From the NCBI GenBank assembly GCA_947449125.1, contig CANFQR010000059.1, positions 1-7,475 on the forward strand: a DNA stretch of 7,475 nucleotides. Direction: 5' to 3'. This DNA comes from Bacteroidota bacterium (GTDB lineage Bacteria > Bacteroidota > Bacteroidia > B-17B0 > Aurantibacillaceae). Positions 5,079 through 7,475 of the stretch are shown piece after piece. Made by a program: the position numbers and the translations under genes. The notes under the pieces were generated by a model that saw only the letters and a program-made list of their open reading frames with translations, was not told where the DNA came from and made no database searches. The number at the start of each line of letters is the position of its first letter. Positions within the stretch are counted from its first letter, which is position 1.

Positions 5079-7475
5079 ATGAGTACAATACAACAAGAAT
5101 TAGAAAAACGAGTTTTGGTCATTGATGGCGCAATGGGCAGTATGATTCAGCAATACAAACTCACCGAAAAAGATTTCAGAGGAAAACGTTTTGCCGATTG
5201 GCATAAAGATTTACAAGGCAATAATGACCTGTTGTCAATTACGCAGCCACAAATTATTAAAACCATTCATAAAGAATATTTAAAAGCCGGCGCTGATATT
5301 ATTGAAACCAATACATTTAGTGACACTAAAATTGCCATGGCAGATTATGACATGCAAGAATTAGTGTATGAGCTTAATTACGAATCGGCTAAAATTGCCA
5401 AAGAGGCCGTTGCTGAATTTAAAATAGAATTCCCTGAATTCGCCTCTATTCCTAAGTTTGTGGCTGGCGCAATAGGGCCAACAAATCGCACCCTTTCGTT
5501 GTCTCCAAACGTAAACGATCCTGGTTACAGAGCTATTAACTTTGATGAATTAGTTGAGGCATACACAGAACAAGTAAAAGGATTAATGGATGGGGGCGTT
5601 GACTTGCTTTTAATTGAAACCATTTTCGATACCCTTAATGCAAAAGCGGCCTTATTCGCCATTCAAAACTATTGCGAAAAAATAAATAAGAAAATGCCGG
5701 TAATGGTTTCGGGAACTATTACCGATGCCAGCGGAAGAACCTTGTCAGGACAAACAACAGAGGCTTTTTTAAATTCGGTTTCTCATGTTGATTTATTGAG
5801 TGTTGGTTTAAATTGTGCCCTTGGTGCAAAAGATATGCGGCCATATTTGGAGGAGCTTTCTAATAAAGCGCCTTTCTTTGTAAGCGCGTATCCAAATGCA
5901 GGTTTACCAAATCAGTTTGGAGAATACGATCAAGATGCTCATGAAATGGGGCATCAAATCGAAGATTTTTTAAAAGCAGGATTTTTAAATATTGTTGGTG
6001 GATGTTGCGGCACAACACCTTCGCATATTAAACGCATTGCCGAAATAGCAAAAAACGCAAAGCCGCGTAAAAAACCGCAACCAGATACCTTAATGCACTT
6101 AAGCGGTTTAGAACCTTATACGCTAACTCCTGAAAGTAATTTTTTAAATGTTGGGGAGAGAACAAACGTAACAGGCTCTAAAAAATTCTTACGATTAATT
6201 AAAGAAGGAAATTTTGAAGAAGCTTTGTCTATTGCACGCGAACAAGTTGAAGGAGGTGCCCAAGTAATTGATGTAAACATGGATGAAGGAATGTTGGATA
6301 GCGAGCAAGCCATGACAACTTTCTTAAATTTAATTGCGTCTGAACCAGATATTTCTCGCGTGCCTATTATGATTGACTCTAGTAAGTGGAGCGTTATTGA
6401 AGCTGGATTAAAATGTGTGCAAGGAAAGGCCATTGTTAATTCTATCTCATTAAAAGAAGGCGAAGAAAAATTTATAGAGCAGGCTCAAAAAATAAAACAA
6501 TACGGGGCTGCTTTAATTGTAATGGCTTTTGACGAAGTTGGTCAAGCAGACACATTAGATCGCCGTAAAGAAATATGTAAACGTGCTTATAACGTTTTAG
6601 TAGACAAAGTTCATTTCCCAGCCCAAGATATTATTTTCGATCCAAACATATTCCCTGTAGCCACAGGAATGGAAGAACACCGCTTAAACGCCTTAGACTT
6701 TTTTAATTCAACCAAGTGGATTAAAGAAAATCTACCATTAGCTAAAGTAAGCGGAGGCGTGAGTAACGTGTCTTTTTCTTTTAGAGGAAATGATCATGTT
6801 CGCGAAGCTATTCATTCGGCTTTTTTATACCACGCTGTAAAACATGGGATGGACATGGGAATTGTAAATCCCGCACAATTAGTTGTTTATGATGATATTG
6901 ATAAAACCTTATTAGAATTAGTTGAAGATGTTTTATTAAACAGACGTGATGATGCTACTGAACGATTGGTTGAACATGCAGAATCACTGAAAGGCATCAC
7001 CAAAGAGAAAACAGAAAAAGACGAAGCCTGGAGAAAAGGAACCGTTGAAGAGCGTTTGAGCCACGCCTTAGTAAAAGGTATTGTAGAATATATTGACGCA
7101 GACACAGAAGAGGCTCGTCAAAAATTAGGAAGACCATTACACGTGATTGAAGGGCCTTTAATGGACGGTATGAATGTGGTTGGTGATTTATTCGGTAGCG
7201 GAAAAATGTTTTTACCGCAGGTTGTAAAAAGTGCCAGAGTAATGAAAAAAGCAGTTGCCTATTTAGAGCCGTATTTATTGAAAGAAAAAGAAGACAATGC
7301 CAAGGCTGGTATAATAGGCGATGGTAGAATTAATGCCGGCAAAATTTTAATGGCGACAGTAAAAGGTGATGTTCATGATATTGGAAAAAACATTGTGGGC
7401 GTTGTTTTAGCTTGCAACAATTATGAAATTATCGACCTGGGTGTAATGGTGAGTTGCGATAAAATTTTAGAAGAA
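5079..7475 (+). CDS. metH: Cobalamin-dependent methionine synthase MetH, 3' part cut by window edge
   Basis: MetH transfers a methyl group from 5-methyltetrahydrofolate through cobalamin to homocysteine, making methionine in the cytoplasm. I translated 799 uninterrupted codons from ATG 5079 to the edge. The homocysteine domain spans about 1-330: DGAMGSMIQ at 16-24 and three zinc-binding cysteines, C246 (GLNCALG) and C309-C310 (GGCCGTTP). The folate domain starts at [11 protein letters not shown] (357 on), with [10 protein letters not shown] from 398, [19 protein letters not shown] and [10 protein letters not shown]. The B12 cap domain includes [20 protein letters not shown] from 695. The window ends inside the Rossmann-like B12 domain just after [10 protein letters not shown], where H766 is the lower axial cobalt ligand. 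Motif spacing matches the classical enzyme of roughly 1,200 residues, so about a third, including the AdoMet reactivation domain, lies to the right. Homocysteine and folate modules are fused in one chain. Expression is under the SAM-I leader. Confidence 0.96.
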   Translation, partial: MSTIQQELEKRVLVIDGAMGSMIQQYKLTEKDFRGKRFADWHKDLQGNNDLLSITQPQIIKTIHKEYLKAGADIIETNTFSDTKIAMADYDMQELVYELNYESAKIAKEAVAEFKIEFPEFASIPKFVAGAIGPTNRTLSLSPNVNDPGYRAINFDELVEAYTEQVKGLMDGGVDLLLIETIFDTLNAKAALFAIQNYCEKINKKMPVMVSGTITDASGRTLSGQTTEAFLNSVSHVDLLSVGLNCALGAKDMRPYLEELSNKAPFFVSAYPNAGLPNQFGEYDQDAHEMGHQIEDFLKAGFLNIVGGCCGTTPSHIKRIAEIAKNAKPRKKPQPDTLMHLSGLEPYTLTPESNFLNVGERTNVTGSKKFLRLIKEGNFEEALSIAREQVEGGAQVIDVNMDEGMLDSEQAMTTFLNLIASEPDISRVPIMIDSSKWSVIEAGLKCVQGKAIVNSISLKEGEEKFIEQAQKIKQYGAALIVMAFDEVGQADTLDRRKEICKRAYNVLVDKVHFPAQDIIFDPNIFPVATGMEEHRLNALDFFNSTKWIKENLPLAKVSGGVSNVSFSFRGNDHVREAIHSAFLYHAVKHGMDMGIVNPAQLVVYDDIDKTLLELVEDVLLNRRDDATERLVEHAESLKGITKEKTEKDEAWRKGTVEERLSHALVKGIVEYIDADTEEARQKLGRPLHVIEGPLMDGMNVVGDLFGSGKMFLPQVVKSARVMKKAVAYLEPYLLKEKEDNAKAGIIGDGRINAGKILMATVKGDVHDIGKNIVGVVLACNNYEIIDLGVMVSCDKILEE

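Noticed and set aside
6116..6433. Minus-strand open frame of 105 codons inside metH
   Set aside because: Antisense to the highly conserved folate-binding domain; a shadow of conserved codons.
6887..7105. Minus-strand open frame of 72 codons inside metH
   Set aside because: Antisense to the region before the cap domain; Ser-rich shadow translation with no independent support.

Overview
The window looks like a chromosomal housekeeping segment from an AT-rich member of the Bacteroidota (Flavobacteriia/Sphingobacteriia-like). The evidence is a Bacteroidota-type LptD barrel protein next to a divergent Amidase_3 cell-wall amidase, promoter -7 boxes of the TAnnTTTG form used by this phylum, AT-rich gene leaders without Shine-Dalgarno sequences, and low G+C throughout. 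I see no transposase, integrase, phage gene, CRISPR array, tRNA or rRNA.

Layout. (1) 1-1013, minus strand: most of an N-acetylmuramoyl-L-alanine amidase whose C-terminal end lies off the left edge. (2) 1014-1098: a divergent intergenic region with a plausible plus-strand promoter and three abutting inverted repeats. (3) 1099-3636, plus: lptD, the outer-membrane LPS translocon, starting at TTG. (4) 3819-4115, plus: an unrecognised 98-residue membrane protein that may be leaderless. (5) 4341-4766 and 4122-4331, minus: a two-gene unit encoding an exported DUF4440/SnoaL-like protein and a DUF1653 protein. (6) 4767-5078: a 312-base regulatory region containing a consensus plus-strand promoter, a SAM-I-type riboswitch with an unusually long P3 arm, and a rho-independent terminator. 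(7) 5079 to the right edge, plus: the first 799 residues of cobalamin-dependent methionine synthase MetH, ending just after the B12-binding histidine motif.

How the parts work together. Amidase and LptD both serve the cell envelope, one in peptidoglycan cleavage and one in LPS insertion into the outer membrane, and share one divergent control region. The metH unit is a self-contained feedback circuit: MetH makes methionine, methionine becomes S-adenosylmethionine, and SAM binding to the leader should favour the terminator and switch metH off. The sequence shows the mutually exclusive helices this needs.

I did not find an exotic multi-gene system. The most interesting element is the metH leader: its P1, P2, P4, antiterminator and terminator can be written out base by base, its P3 arm is enlarged by an AT-rich repeat-built hairpin, and the usual SAM-I pseudoknot is not evident.
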